A stretch of 64,000 bases of DNA from Myxocyprinus asiaticus (GCF_019703515.2 NC_059349.1:20494744-20558743), one strand, 5' to 3'; positions 33,340-45,727 are shown, counted from the first letter of the stretch. Numbers and translations: made by a program. The notes: a model not told the origin generated them from the sequence alone.

Positions 33340-35165
33340 AGCGTTACCCTGCTGGAGAAATCCCCTGGCTTCCGAACCTTGCTTTCCGCCAAGCTGCAGT
33401 GTGGAGGACTTTCTCATAAGTGTGTTGCCCTTGTTGACTCTGGAGTGGAGGGAAGCTTCATGGATGGAGGACTAACCACTCAGCTGGGCATACCTGTTGT
33501 ATAGCTGGACGAGCCCATATCAGACAGCACTCTGAGTGGCACGCCGTTGGCCCAAATCACCCAAGCTATGGTTCTGATTACCTTGATTGTTTCCAGTAAT
33601 CATTTGAAGAGATCCAGTTCTACTTCCTCTGCTCTCCGGCTGCTCCTCTGGTTTTGGGGCACCCTTGATTCGTAAAACATAATCTACACATTAACTGGGT
33701 AGATAATTCTGTTGTGGCTTGAAGCCCATTTTGTTTGTCCCACTGTCTTGGTTCTGCACCTTCTTCTCTCTTTTCGTCTTCTGTGTTGCAGGATGAACCG
33801 GTGAATCTCACTAGATTACCGGAGACATACCATGACCTGAGTGCTGTGTTCAGTCGGTCTCGTGCGGCGTCTCTTCATCCGCATTGCCGGTATGACTGTG
33901 CAATTGATTTGGTTCCTGGCTCTTCTCCACCATGGGGTCAGTTCTTTTCACTCTCTGCTCCTGAGAGGGAGGCCATGAAAAGGTACATCAATGATTCTCT
34001 GGCAGCCGGGCTCATCCGCCCTTCCTCTTCTCCGGCAGGAGCGGGGTTCTTCTTCATGGAGAAGAAGGACGGGTCATTACGCCCCTGCATAGACTATTGG
34101 GGGCTGAATTCCATTATGGTAAAGAACCGTTACCCTTTGCCGTTGATGTCCTCAGCCTTTGAACTCTTTCAGGGGGCGACCATCTTCACGAAGTTGGACC
34201 TCCGTAACGCTTATCACTTCATCAGGATTAGGGAGGGGGATGAGTGGAAGATGGCGTTTAGCCTGTTGGTTGTCGCAGGCTCAGGCAGCGTTCGAGAAAC
34301 TTAAGAGCCTCTTTGCTTTGGTCCCCATTCTGGTAACTGCTGACCCGACTTGTCAGTTTATGGTGGAGGTCGATGCGTCAGAGGTGGGGGCAGTCCTTTC
34401 TCAGAGATCCCACTCGGATGGAGGGATGCACCCCTGTGCTTTTTTCTGCATTGTCTTTCTTCTATGGAACGGAACTATGATGTTGGGAATAGGGAATTAT
34501 TGGCTGTCAGGCTGGTGCTGGGTGAATGGCATCATTGATTGGAGGGTTCGAGGGTGCCTTTCATGGTTTAGACCAACTACAAGAACCTAGAATACATCCA
34601 CTCTCCCAAGCATCTAATTTCAAGACAGGCTTGTAGGGCACTATTCTTTGCGTGATTCAAATTTTCAATCTCGTATAATCCGGGACCCAAGAATCTGTCT
34701 CATGCCTTTGAGATAGAGGATCACTTGAACTCCTGGGACACAAAGTGCCGCCCGAGAGGGTTACTGTGGCTGTGTCTTGGGAGGCTGCGTTCGAGATGCC
34801 TAGTGAGCCCGTTATTCATTCCGTGGACGGTCCGAACTCACATCCTCCAGTGGGGGCATTCCTTCAGGCTCGCCTGTCACCCTGGAGTGGTTCGCATTCA
34901 GGCTAAGATCAAACAGCGGTTTTGGTGTCCATCGCTAGCGCAGGATGTCCGTTGGTTCTTTTCGGCCTGTCCAGTCTTTGCCAGTAACAAGGCCTCCAGT
35001 TACCCTCCAGCAGGGCTTCTTCAACTGCTGCCAGTCCCTTCAAGACCCTGGTTTCATATTGCCATGGATTTCTTTACTGGTTTACCCCATCCCATGGCAA
35101 TACTGTCATTTTGACAGTGGTAGACCGGTTCACAAAGACGGCTCATTTTATTCCTCTCCCTGGTT
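33340..35165 (+). pseudogene. Gypsy-2 Pol: protease, partial RT, RNase H, partial integrase
   Basis: Protease: ALVDSGVEGSFMD holds the DSG active site (about 33427-33465). RT: an open frame 33735-34304 with [40 protein letters not shown] and [17 protein letters not shown], then a deletion just after WKMAF. The next sequence is already [12 protein letters not shown] of the RNase H linker, so the catalytic Y-x-D-D box and thumb are missing. RNase H is recognisable by [16 protein letters not shown]. Integrase: CHPGVVRIQAKIKQRFWCPS, CPVFASNK of the zinc finger, and HIAMDFFTGLP with the first catalytic Asp. It then degrades near 35165. At least four frame changes are present. Confidence 0.85.
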
Positions 35166-35170
35166 TTGTT

Positions 35171-36100
35171 TACAGAGAAAGAAAGCTGTTTCTTTGCCAT
35201 TGTGCATTGATTTGCATACACTTTCATTCTAATCTTCAGCAAATCAGCTTACAGTGTATTTGGTTACCATGATAATAACGTCAAGTGTTTGCTCCTGCTC
35301 TCTGTGGTCCTGTCAGTCAGCGGAAGTTACACATACCCAAATGAAAATTTCAATTGCAAGCTGAAAGAAGCTGAAAGAAGATGAAGCTAGAGCTAAAGCT
35401 GATCCATTTCTTCGTGCAGCACATGGAAAGGCAATTGAGGTGATTTACTATAGTCACTGGAAATGTTAATTTTTCAACACCCACTGAGGTAATTTGGAAA
35501 TTGCAGGTAACATTCAAACAGCTAAGACAGACACATTGCTCTTTTTCACAGTGTACCATCACTTTAATGCTATGTGAAATTCAATGTTAAATCTTAGCTT
35601 CCATTGTTGTGAATTTAGTGTTAACGTGCAGCTGACATTAAACTTTGAAAGCACTGAAAAGTTGAACATCATATAAGCACTGAAAATGACATCATATGGA
35701 TACAATAGGCTGCATAAACTACATTTTTTTACATTTTTGAAATTGTGAATTTTTTTTAAATAAAAATATCAACTTTCCCAATCTACCTATTGCCCACCCT
35801 AAAGATAACACTTACCCCCTAAAGACTGAATCCTATACCGTCCCTGGCACAAACTATAAAGCACGATGAGTGTAGTCCACTTCCTGAACAAATGACTCTC
35901 ATAAGCTGTTTTTATTTATTATTTTTTAATCTACAGTGCAGACCATAGGGTGTGTTGTGAGACTCACCCTGGCACCAATTGAAATGAACTGGGCCTCACA
36001 CAAGACACCAAAATATGTGGTGATTTGTTTATCACACTTCACTTAAAGTGTATGTGTGTGTGATTATTAATATCAGATTGCCCCTTCCTCCATCCTCGGG
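35171..36100. other. 930-bp stretch, nothing recognised
   Basis: AT-rich sequence after the gypsy-2 break. I see no element end or coding region. Confidence 0.5.
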
Positions 36101-37790
36101 GCATCAGCTAAGGAGTTTCACCTTAACAGTAAAAGAATTATCCAAATGGACTATTCAATAAATTAAAATTATGTAAATTGGAGGAAGTTGGTAATCTGAA
36201 TAATATGAAGGATTTGTGAGATTACCTAACTCTTTAGAGCTCTTCTGTATCATCAACACAAGGAACACACAGTTGTAATAAAATGAGTTTTATTTACAAA
36301 AAGATAAACAAGAATAACTAAGAAAAACTACAAAATGGTACTAATATGATCAAATATGATCATAATAATTCATAATCAAATAAATTAATAGGTAAATAAA
36401 GTGCATAGGATGGAAAGTTGCAAGTGGTTGAATTGGATGTAGCAATGGCAAAGTATGACTATTATTTTATGCAAGATATGTTGCTGTTTCTCTGTTAATT
36501 ATTAAGGTGAAAACCATATTTCTATTTCAACAAATAACTCAAAGATTATTTGCAAGACCTTTGATACACAGGATATGTAATCTAAAGAACATTAGAAAAT
36601 CATAAACCGATAGTATACACTAATGCCAAGGTCTCTGGAAAGAGGTTTATTAGTGATATTTATGTTCTCCTTGTTCGATTGATGAGTTCGGTGATAGCGA
36701 TGTCTTCCACTGGGGCTCAGGCCACGTTACAGTGGAGAAGGAGCTGGATTCCATTTCAACAGCTTTGGATACGAATGAGCTGAGGAATGCTGATCTCCTG
36801 GAAGCACCGATGGGGTTCTTACAATCTGGAGCATGCAGATATACAGCCCTTATGTCGGTGCAAGATTCATCACCTGGAACATGCAGATGCACAAACTTGA
36901 AGAGAGGGTTTGCTCACCATAACTAAACCATGTTGCTGTAGTTATCTCCCTGGTATAGGGATTCCAAACTTGCCGTTGCAATAGTTTCTTGTAGTGAGAC
37001 TTGGTACTTGGTCAGTCTTCTTCTGTTTCGGATGGACACTAAGAACATTGGATGATCTGTTCTCCTCTCTCTCCCCTAGAGTTAGACCAGAATGGAGAAG
37101 TGTTATAGAAGTGTATCCTGTTAACGACCCACTGGAGGGGTACTCAGGACAAAGGTGTTTTAGAAGTGTATCCTGTTAATGACCCTCTGGACAGGGACTC
37201 AGGACGTTGATTATTATTCTGTTATTCTGTTACATCGTTAGAACAATGTCTTTAAAGTTTTATCTATGCATTGTTCCTTTTCCAAACCTCTTCAAAAATA
37301 CTCAATTTTTTCTGAAGATGTAGAGATCAAACATGATATTGAAAGATTACATATTACACATGCATTAATTTATACCACCATAGTTCAGTTTGTGTGAAAT
37401 ATTGTGCTAACTGAACAACTGTAATTTACATAAACAGTTCTGTGAACAAACATGGAGTGGGTGTGTTGAAGTTGGTGTTCATGTTTGGAGGAAAGTGTGT
37501 GTGAAGATTTGTCTTTGTGGCTTCTTTGTTTCAGCCTTTTCTACCACATGGGACGTAAACGCTGCCTCTGGAATTTTTATGACTATCTTATCTAGGATGG
37601 GGTTTTCAGATTTTGGTGCTGGAAAATCAGTAAAGAACCAATGAGAAGTCTCTTTCCAAGTGTACGTTCTTACTTCCTTGTGAGGGGTGTCTGTCAGTTG
37701 TCCGAGCAGCTTATCTGATGGCTGTTCTTGACATTTATTTGTGTTGGTCCTGCCATGATCCAATCAAAATGAAGCCACTCTTCTTTGCCT
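36101..37790 (-). repeat. Unclassified region with LTR-like traits
   Basis: On the minus strand there is an AATAAA (near 36287) followed by sequence resembling an R-U5 junction. Farther upstream lies a tandem duplication of about 50 bp (GAAGTGTATCCTGTTAA at about 37108 and again at about 37163, each followed by a GACCC...GG-CTCAGGAC stretch). Such a layout can occur in a retroviral-type U3, but I could not find convincing TG/CA ends or a duplication. No coding domain was found. Confidence 0.25.
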
Positions 37791-39188
37791 TGAAAGTTAG
37801 GAAGGGGCTCTGCCATAAACTGGCTCCTGTAATGTCACCTGCCATCATAGAAAACATACAGAGCTACCTTTCAGAGCTATGAATTTTCTTTTATCAGCAA
37901 GTTCTTTTTATTGAATCAAAAACTTACTGAACCACAAGTCATTAATTTGTCATATCCGACTCAAAACTGCTACTGTGTTATGTGTACATATTAATGCATG
38001 TGAGGCTTAAATCAGAATAATTAGTGGATAGTTGTTGATATGACAATATGTAGTTAAAGATACACACTATGAGTTTTGTTGTAATTAGTTGTATTTTATG
38101 AAAATGAATGAATAAAATATTTTAATTAAAAAGTCTGTGTACACAGCTTTTGCAAGAATCTGTTCTGATAAAATATGAAATGATCTCATTATTTGCTAAC
38201 AGGCTACTGTTCTTCCTCAAAAGTACTACATGAATAGTTACTGGGACCGTTAAGTAACCGTTATCTTTAAGAGGAATCATGTCGGAACTTGAATTGTAAA
38301 ATTTCTTACAACTCCTATCGCTAAACAACATCAGAACAAAGTGCTTTGTCTCCTATGAATTGCAATCTAAGGTCTTGATTTAGGTTACTTTGTCTCTTTT
38401 GTTACATGCTTAATAAACTACATATTTGGCATGAGATGTCTTTCTGGAGAAACCATGGCTGTAGCTTTACTACCGTGTCCCATGAAGCAGTGTCTATCAG
38501 AAACATGGTCAATGGTCCATGAAACTAAGTTCACACAGTCACTTTCAATGGGCTTTATGACACAGCTGGTGGTTGTATAGTGCTGATTTAGGTCACAGCT
38601 CTACTTCCAAAAAAGCTGAATTGCCTCCTGGAAAAGCTCACATTTAACAATGACCGTGATTCCTTCAAGGGTCTGTCCAGTGAAAACTGACAATGGTGGT
38701 GAAAAAGGCACAGGGGTCCTTGCTGAGACTGCACAAATATAAACAACTGAGAATTGTGCAGGACATTTTTAAACTTGCTCAGAAGAGAATGGTTCATGGC
38801 CTATTTTTCCCCAGTGGACCATGAACACATTAATTATTTTGAGTTTCAGGGCCACAGTAGCTATAATATCTCATGAGAAATGCTTCACACCTCCTGTCTC
38901 CTAAAACCTAATAACTGCCGGACAGCGAATGCAGACTGGCTTTTAGTAGATCCAAAATACTAATGTGTGTTTTGATGTGTCTTGCAAACTCTTATCAGTC
39001 CAATGTCCCCAGCACTAAAGCCACCTGCTAAAATTGTACAAAACGCCAAATGCAAGCACCAGATTGGGTTCAGTCATTTAATTACATGTACTGAAAAGGT
39101 AAATACCTAAAATGGTGTTAATGTCATTTGTTCCTAAAAACATCCTCTGTCTGGACCCACTGGCTAAAATAATAACAATATTATATAG
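37791..39188. other. 1.4-kb stretch, no gene seen
   Basis: Mixed AT-rich DNA with only short random open frames. No repeat ends recognised. Confidence 0.55.
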
Positions 39189-41060
39189 CTACACTACAGT
39201 ATATGGCCAAATGTTTGTGGACACCTGAACATCATCATTCATGTGCTTGTTGAACCATAGGAATTAATCCCAATCTTTGCTGCTATAACATCTTTAACTC
39301 TTCTGGAAAGGCTTTCCACCTAATGTTGGAACATAGCTGCATGAATTTGCTCCCATTCAGACACAAGAGCATCAGTGAGGTCGGACACTGAAGTTGAGTG
39401 ATGGGGCCTGGCTCAAAGTCAGCATCCAATTCATCCAAAAGGTGTTCAGTGCAGGGCTTTCATGATTACTCGATTTAATTCGATTACTCAAATAAAAATT
39501 TTCACGATTACAAAATTGTAGTGTAGTGTAGAAAATAAGGCGGAAGTGACGCAGTCCACGGCGAGGGTCCGAACACAATGACAAGAAGTGTCAGCTGTGT
39601 AAGAGCACTTCACTTTAGCAACTTTTTGAAAGTTGTCTGTCGACCTGAAAAACCATAACATCACTTCAGCAATGCAACAGCACTTAAAAAAGAATACATC
39701 CGGTTTTCAAAGACCCACCGGTCACAGCATGGTAAGTTCACTAGTTAGACTGTATGCATTTGGCGATGCCACCTCCAGATGTGGAAGAGAAGTTGACCCC
39801 TTCATTTCCACGTGGGACATGCTAAACTCAGCAAAAAACACATTGAAATGCAATCTAAACATATTTATTACATAATAATTTGCAATATGCTTTTATGAAG
39901 AAACATAAATGAATAGAATGAAAAATATTATTAAATTTACACACGCCACATGCAGTGATGGATGCACAAACACTTTCTATTCAATACATCTGACTGAATC
40001 TAAGAAAGTTATTTTATGAAAATTTTAGTTTGAGTTTCGTTCTGTGTAAATTATTTACAATTTGAATGTAAATGCGATCTTCCTCCGCATGTAAATTAGA
40101 TTTTATGATGAAGTTTGTAATAGTTCGCAATGCCCCACTTCCAATAAATATTTCATAGCTTATGGCCATTATCACAGGTAAAACTCAATGAAGAATGAAA
40201 CTCAACTGAATAAAGCAGCAGGTCTGTTTGATGTCAGTCAAAGCTTGCAGCTAAAGCCAAACGGATGCAAATCTCTCCACCCCGCAGACACAATATAAAA
40301 CAGACTTACATGAGGGAGAAACAGCTGGTCTTCGCTTGTGAAATTATTAACAGTGTTTAATCAAGAAGGAACTGTCCAGATGCTTAATGGCATTTGACAC
40401 TGTCTGTGGCAAGTGACAAACTTTTGTGATCCGGGCAGTATGTTGCACAAGCTCAACAATGCCTGCAACTGCTCCAGTTCAACGCAAGAGAGTAAAAAAC
40501 CTCTCAATGATGCAATAACTGAAAATAGCCTATTGTATTCCGTGTGCAAGTAAGTGATAAAAGGGCTTTTATATCTCCATTAAATAGTTTTACCATGAAT
40601 ATAACTCATCCTCAACAAACAAGAACATTGTTTTCGAAAATATTAAATATTTTATTTCCATGGCCTGTTTTCCCATATTTCAGTTCTAAACTAAAATGGG
40701 TAGATTGTGTTGAATTATGTATTTTTTAGATCTGCTTTGGGTGTCTGTTGGCTTTAGATATTGTTTGGACAATCGTTTTGTAGTTTTTATTCAATAGTAG
40801 AGTACATCAAAATTTAGGCTAATAAACACGTTTTAGCCAAAAATGACTTCACCTCAACAACATTATGCAATAAATGAAGAGTTACAATATTTTTTCTGAT
40901 TACTCGATCGTTAGATTACTCAACTGCAAAAATAATCAATAGTGACAGCCCTAGTTCAGTGGGGTTCAAATGGTTCTCCCAAAACAGTTACCACAACGTT
41001 GGAAGAACACGATGCTGTAGCATTAAGATTTGGCTTTAATGCAATAGCCAAACATTTTAA
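39189..41060 (-). mobile_element. Tc1-C: Tc1/mariner fragment split by a hAT element
   Basis: The left edge reads TACACTACAGTATATGGCCA then AATGTTTGTGGACACCTGA, the terminal style of a common fish Tc1/mariner family. On the minus strand a decayed transposase C-terminus follows (GAACACCTTTTGGATGAATT, GCCAGGCCCCATCACTCAAC). The sequence breaks at 39451 and resumes at 40962 with GGGTTCAAATGG and AACGTTGGAAGAACACGATG, which is upstream transposase sequence of the same family. The remainder to about 41060 fades and the other terminal repeat is missing. Confidence 0.75.
39452..40953. mobile_element. 1.5-kb hAT element inside Tc1-C
   Basis: Ends CAGGGCTTTCATGATTACTC and AATAGTGACAGCCCTA form short imperfect inverted repeats with CGATTACTC/GATTACTCGATCG subterminal similarity. 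A perfect 8-bp duplication GTTCAGTG lies at 39444-39451 and 40954-40961, the hAT signature. A short remnant near 39633-39720 (MSVDLKNHNITSAMQQHLKK) may be the start of a zinc-finger transposase exon. The rest is AT-rich with no catalytic domain, so the copy is non-autonomous. Confidence 0.85.
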
Positions 41061-42405
41061 TTAAAAGTGTTCAGGGAAATTCGACAAAAATGTCAACCAT
41101 ACCACGGAAAAACAGCAATTTCACTCTTATTTTAATTCATCATACACCCTTGATAGTTGTTATAACGTAAAATAATAAATCTCAGTGGTCAAAGTCTGCA
41201 GATTGCAAAGCGTTTTGGATGGTTTCCCCTCATGATGTAAGTGCTGCCTTTACAACTGTCATGTCCATAACGAAGAGATGTCACATCCGGTTTTTCCCCA
41301 TTTATGTGAAAATGACAATGAATCAAAAATAAATATTACGTGTTCTTAGGAGTGCCAACCCTTCTGAATTTTTTGGATGTTATTATTTCTGGATGGTGCA
41401 TTTCAGTTCACAGAGTTTTTACAAAGTGTGGTCTCCCAAAAAGCAAGTTAATTTCCTGATCTTAACTGAAAAAAAAAAAAAAAAAAAACGTGTTCATACT
41501 GAAACTTTTCTGATGTATGGACTCTATCTGCAGGGGTCTATGATTATAACTAAAAATTGTTTGATATACTGGTAGTGAGTACTTTATATATTAATTTAAA
41601 TTTCAAATTTTCATTAAATGTCACATCTATAACTTTGGAATTGCCTTTGACAAATTTTTGGCAACTATAATTTCTTGCACAGAGCTGAAAATTATTTTAT
41701 GTATATTACAACTATTATACATACTATATTCAAATATTCATCCACCATGTGAGTGTTAAAACCCTCTAAAAGGCCTCTGGGGTACATACGGTATATGCCT
41801 GTTTCAAACACAATGAAGCAAGTTAGACAAAACATGTTTGTGTGGCTTTACAGAGCCTGTAACAGAGCCTGTCACTCTTTTATAAATATATTTTGTTTTT
41901 GACAGACCAGGTGGATCTTTGGTCAACTGACGAACAATACAGTCTGTTTTGGCAATAACATGCAAATACAGTGTTCTGACAGTGGTCCAAAGAGTGAAAT
42001 GAATGCTGTGTCAATACAGCCGGCTCATTTATGACTAGTCAGCCTTCACCAGTACAGTGAGAGTCATTTAGTGGACAAGCAGCCTTAATTACTTTTTGAT
42101 GATGACTGACTCTTTATGAAAGAGATGGTTCTGGCACTAAAATCTGATTGGATGAGACATGTTCAAAGCCACTGTCAAGCAGCCAATTTATGCACACCTG
42201 TGACTGCATCAAGTTGCTGCATTGTTTTGCGATCATTAACATCCTACTGTACTGTTTAGAGGCTTGTGATTATTATCATTAATACATTTAATTGAAAGTG
42301 GTTATCTTTTATCAAATTGCTGTTGCTGCTATATTATAAAGCAATAAGCCACAACACACCATGATTTTAGTTGTTACCATGATTAACAGCAGTCTTTAAA
42401 GGCTT
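41061..42405. other. 1.3-kb stretch, no gene seen
   Basis: AT-rich, with a poly-A run at about 41469-41487. I see no conserved frame or element end. Confidence 0.55.
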
Positions 42406-42650
42406 ACAGTAGTTTACATAAAAATGAAAACTCTGTCATCATTTATTCACCCTCATGTTGTTACAAAACCATATGACTTTCTTTCGTAGAACACAAAAGG
42501 AAATGTTATGCAGAATGTTAGCCTTAGTCACCATTACCTTTCACTGTATGGAAAAAAGATGCAATGAAAGTGAATGGTGACTGAAGCCAACTTTCCACTT
42601 AACATCTCAATTTTTGTTTCAGAGAACAAAGAAAGTCAGTTTGGAATAAC
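42406..42650 (+). repeat. Copy of the fold-back-type interspersed repeat
   Basis: AAATGAAAACTCTGTCATCA, TTTATTCACCCTCATGTTGT and ATATGACTTTCTTTCGTAGA match the end region of the repeat family seen at 25421-25490 (there inverted) and at 46590. It is diverged and incomplete. Confidence 0.5.
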
Positions 42651-42907
42651 AAAAATACACCTGTGTCAGTTGGTTTATTCTTAAGTCGTTTATGACTTTA
42701 CACAGATAAAAGAAAACTTTAATGCCTATATGTAAATGCGCTCACTGTAACCACCTTGAGTGGTTGGTTTAATAAGTAAACGTGCAAAAGAAACATTAAA
42801 GGTGATTAAAATCAAATGACTAACATCTGGCAGAATAAATTAAAAGGTGTGTTAGCACCTATAAGACAGGTAACAAAAAACTGTTCCCTATCTGTCACTC
42901 ACTCGAC

Positions 42908-43066
42908 GTTGTGTCGATGTAGTGACACTAGGGGTCACTCTTGGGAGCCCGAGACACCTCTGGTCTTTGATAAAAGGCCAATGAAAATTGGCGAGTGGTA
43001 TTTGCATGTCACTCCCCCGGACATACGGTATAAAAGGAGCTGGTATGCAACCACTCATTCAGATTT
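42908..43066 (+). repeat. DIRS-B left terminal repeat
   Basis: GTTGTGTCGATGTAGTGACA, GGCCAATGAAAATTGGCGAG, GGTATAAAAGGAGC, then CCACTCATTCAGATTTT. It is repeated inverted at 45567-45727. Confidence 0.88.
43029..43036 (+). promoter_or_regulatory. DIRS-B TATA box
   Basis: TATAAAAG, 291 bp before the Gag ATG at 43320, in the context shared by all three DIRS copies. Confidence 0.7.
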
Positions 43067-43319
43067 TCTCTTCGGAGCCGAACGGTCATGCTCACTGAGC
43101 TGAATTCTCCTGTTCATTCACCTCTGCTGGATCTGACGGCACATTTCAGCAGCTTCTCCCTCCTCTGCACTGGTGCACTGCAGAGAACACCCCTGGGCGC
43201 TTCGGCAGAAAACAAGAGAGTATATTTTCTGAAAGAGCTTTTTTCCTCTAAAAGAGTATATACTTCTCTAAAAGAGCGGCACACACAGAACGTCTTTTTA
43301 AAGACGCGTCTTTTTAAAG

Positions 43320-44780
43320 ATGCCTTTCCGATTGTGTGTTATTCCTGGTTGTGGTCGTTATCTCTCAACTTCGGATGGTCATGATAGCTGTCTTTCTTGT
43401 CTGGGCGCGACCCACACGGAGGCAGCGTTTTTGGATGGTTCATGTTCTCATTGTGAGAACATGACCATGGCAACATTGCGGTTGCAGCTTACTTTCATAA
43501 GAAAGCAAGCCACCCCAGCGGCTCCCCGCCTTGGTCCTTCTACCTACGGGTATGAGGCCAGTGCGGCTAGCACAGGGGGCGATTTGGGGAACCCAATGGG
43601 ACTGTCTCCGCCGGGTATCCCCCCGCGGACCTCCCATTCCCCAGCAAGCTCGTCTGCCCCAATCGGGCTTCCGGATGAGTTTGCCAGCTCGTCTCACGGC
43701 GAGTCTGGCTTCTTGTTCGGACCCCGCGAAGATGATGAGCTCTCAAGCACAGCATCGGAGAGCGGGCTTCCCCCTTCGGATGCAGAAGCCTCAGCTGGGC
43801 TTCCCCCTTTGGGGATGATTGCCCAGTCACAGGCCAATGCCGAAATGATGGACATGCTTTCCCGGGTGGCTGCGAGCGTCGGGTTAGAGTGGAACCCTCC
43901 GCTCTCCCTTGAACCCTCGTGGCTTGATGATTGGTTCCTGGGCGCCGCTCAAAGCAGCCAGTGCCATTCTTCCCAGAATTGCCCGAGGAGCTGACGAAAT
44001 GGTGGGAGGCACCTTTTACTGCCCGGCCCCGATTCCGCAGTTCCCCCGCTCTCACTACCCTCGATGGCGGGGCGGCCAGGGGCTATACGGCGATTCCCCC
44101 GGTGGATAAGGCACTCGTGGTGCACCTATGCCCACAGAGCGCCACCACCTGGCGCAGACGCCCTAAGCTCCCGTCCAAGCCCTGTAGGCTCACGTCGTCC
44201 CTGACGGCTAAAGCCTACAGCACTGCTGGACAAGCCACCTCTGCCTGCACGCCATGGCTCTCCTGCAGGTCCACCAAGCCAAGGTGTTGAAAGAACTGCA
44301 TGAGGGTAGTTCCGCCCCAGATTTGATGCAGGAACTGCGCTCGGCGACCGACCTCGCTCTCCGAGAGACGAAGGTCACGGCGCGGTCTCTCAGGTGGATG
44401 ATGGCCACACTAGTGGTCCAGGAGCGCCTCCTTTGGCTCAACCTGGTCGAGATGGGCGAGGCCGACAAGACACGGTTCCTTGCTGCCCCCATTTCCCAGG
44501 CTGGCCTATTCGGCGACACTGTCGAGGACTTTGCCCAGCAGTTCTCGGCGGTGAAGCAGCAGACGGAGGCAATCTGGCACATCCTGCCCTGGCACGGCTC
44601 AAGATCCCGCACCCCATCTGCTCGTCGCCAAGGGCATCCCCTGCGGTGACTGCACCGGCTCCACCACAGCCCGCCCCTTCGGCCCAGCCCTGGCGTGGAG
44701 CCCACCACAGGAAGCAGACGCTACCTGTCTCACAGCCGGCGCCTAAGAACCCACAGAGGTCATCAAAGCGCCCCTGAGAT
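43320..44780 (+). pseudogene. DIRS-B Gag, full length but frameshifted
   Basis: The ATG at 43320 opens 224 codons with the Cys/His cluster (CVIPGCGRYL, DSCLSCLGATH, CSHCENM) and a Ser/Pro-rich part to LDDWFLG. The frame then shifts near 43945 to KQPVPFFPELPEELTKWW and SALTTLDGGAARGY, and again near 44250 to MALLQVHQAKVLKELHEG, LRSATDLALRETKVTARSLR and QAGLFGDTVEDFAQQFSAVK. The last part is Pro-rich and basic, to about 44780. This is the structural protein of DIRS elements. It shows the Gag segment that DIRS-A has lost, which helps place the DIRS-A fusion point just after LDDWFLG. Confidence 0.85.
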
Positions 44781-45400
44781 GGGCGACCCAGAGACGAGGG
44801 AACCCACTCACCTGGAGCTGGTAAAAAGACCACTCCATCCCCCGGTGGAGGGCCGGGCAAAATAAAATCTTTTGTTGCCTTTTTGTTTAATTTCGCCGCA
44901 TGCCCAAGTGGCTGCGGTACCCAACAGTTCAGCAAAAGAGTGGTTTCCTTCCTCCCTGGGTCACATTCCCGGTGTGCATGGTCGTCACCACGGCTACCGT
45001 CCATGGGATTTTTCTTGCAGGATTGGCGCTCCAGCGGTGGCCTTTCCACCCCTGAGCACCCAGCTGTGGCACACAGCCGCCCCCGATGTGGCAGTCTCCA
45101 AAGGTTACGAGGACAGGCCTCTTCCTTCCCCTGTCCCAGGCTGTTCCGGGGGTGGTCACAAGGAGCCAGGTAAGTGCTTCGATGTCCCTAGACTCAGCAC
45201 GGCCACAACGTGGTGTGGCACCTCGAGCTCCGCACCGCCGCGAGGCCCCACCTGCCGGTACGTCACTCATAACTATGTTGGGGGAAGTTATGTGTCGACC
45301 TGGTGTGCTGCTATGAGGCACATAGTAGTCTGCCCACCACACACCACCAGTTCACGTAACACAGTTCAGCCAATTGTGGCGTTTCGTATAGGGAACCTTA

Positions 45401-45494
45401 GTGTCACTACATCGACACAACATCGAGTGAGTGACAGATAGGGAACGTCATGGTTACTTGTGTAACCTCCGTTCCCTGATGGAGGGAACGAGAC
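45401..45494 (+). repeat. DIRS-B internal complementary region
   Basis: GTGTCACTACATCGACACAA to GACAGATAGGGAAC is the complement of the 5' outer end. It runs directly into GTCATGGTTACTTGTG to GGAACGAGAC, the complement of the 3' outer end. The two outer ends share GTT at the joint. Confidence 0.88.
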
Positions 45495-45566
45495 TTTGTG
45501 TCCCTCCTGCCACAACGCTGAACTACCCGCTGAAATGGCCGGACCTTATATCGGCTCCTCAGCATA

Positions 45567-45727
45567 AAACCTGAATGAGTGGTTGCATACCAGCTCCTTT
45601 TATACCCGTATGTCCGGGGGAGTGGCATGCAAATACCATTCGCCAATTTTCATTGACCTTTTATCAAAGACCAGAGGTGTCTCGGGCTCCCAAGAGTGAC
45701 CCCTAGTGTCACTACATCGACACAACG
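45567..45727 (-). repeat. DIRS-B right terminal repeat
   Basis: Inverted relative to 42908-43066. It carries CTCCTTTTATACCCG, an inward-facing TATA box, and is followed by the unique outer end 45728-45777. Confidence 0.87.

Larger units (their letters stand above)
31601..35170 (+). mobile_element. Gypsy-2: Ty3/gypsy element with 5' LTR, 3' end lost
   Basis: 5' LTR (31601-32119), gag, zinc knuckle, protease, reverse transcriptase, RNase H and the start of integrase follow in order. The gag (FPTEEAKVAYVITLFTEKA) and RT ([19 protein letters not shown]) resemble the Sushi-like chromovirus gypsy group of fish. Part of RT is deleted, the integrase stops after its first catalytic region (about 35150), and the 3' LTR is absent. 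A 244-bp LTR-like insert lies in gag. Confidence 0.87.

Noticed and set aside
36650..36926. Possible host exon
   Set aside because: Open frames occur on both strands with no domain, and the neighbourhood shows repeat-like duplication instead of gene structure.
43567..45342. Several minus-strand frames of 85-203 codons
   Set aside because: They are shadows of the GC-rich DIRS-B Gag, which is supported on the plus strand by its Cys/His motifs and context.
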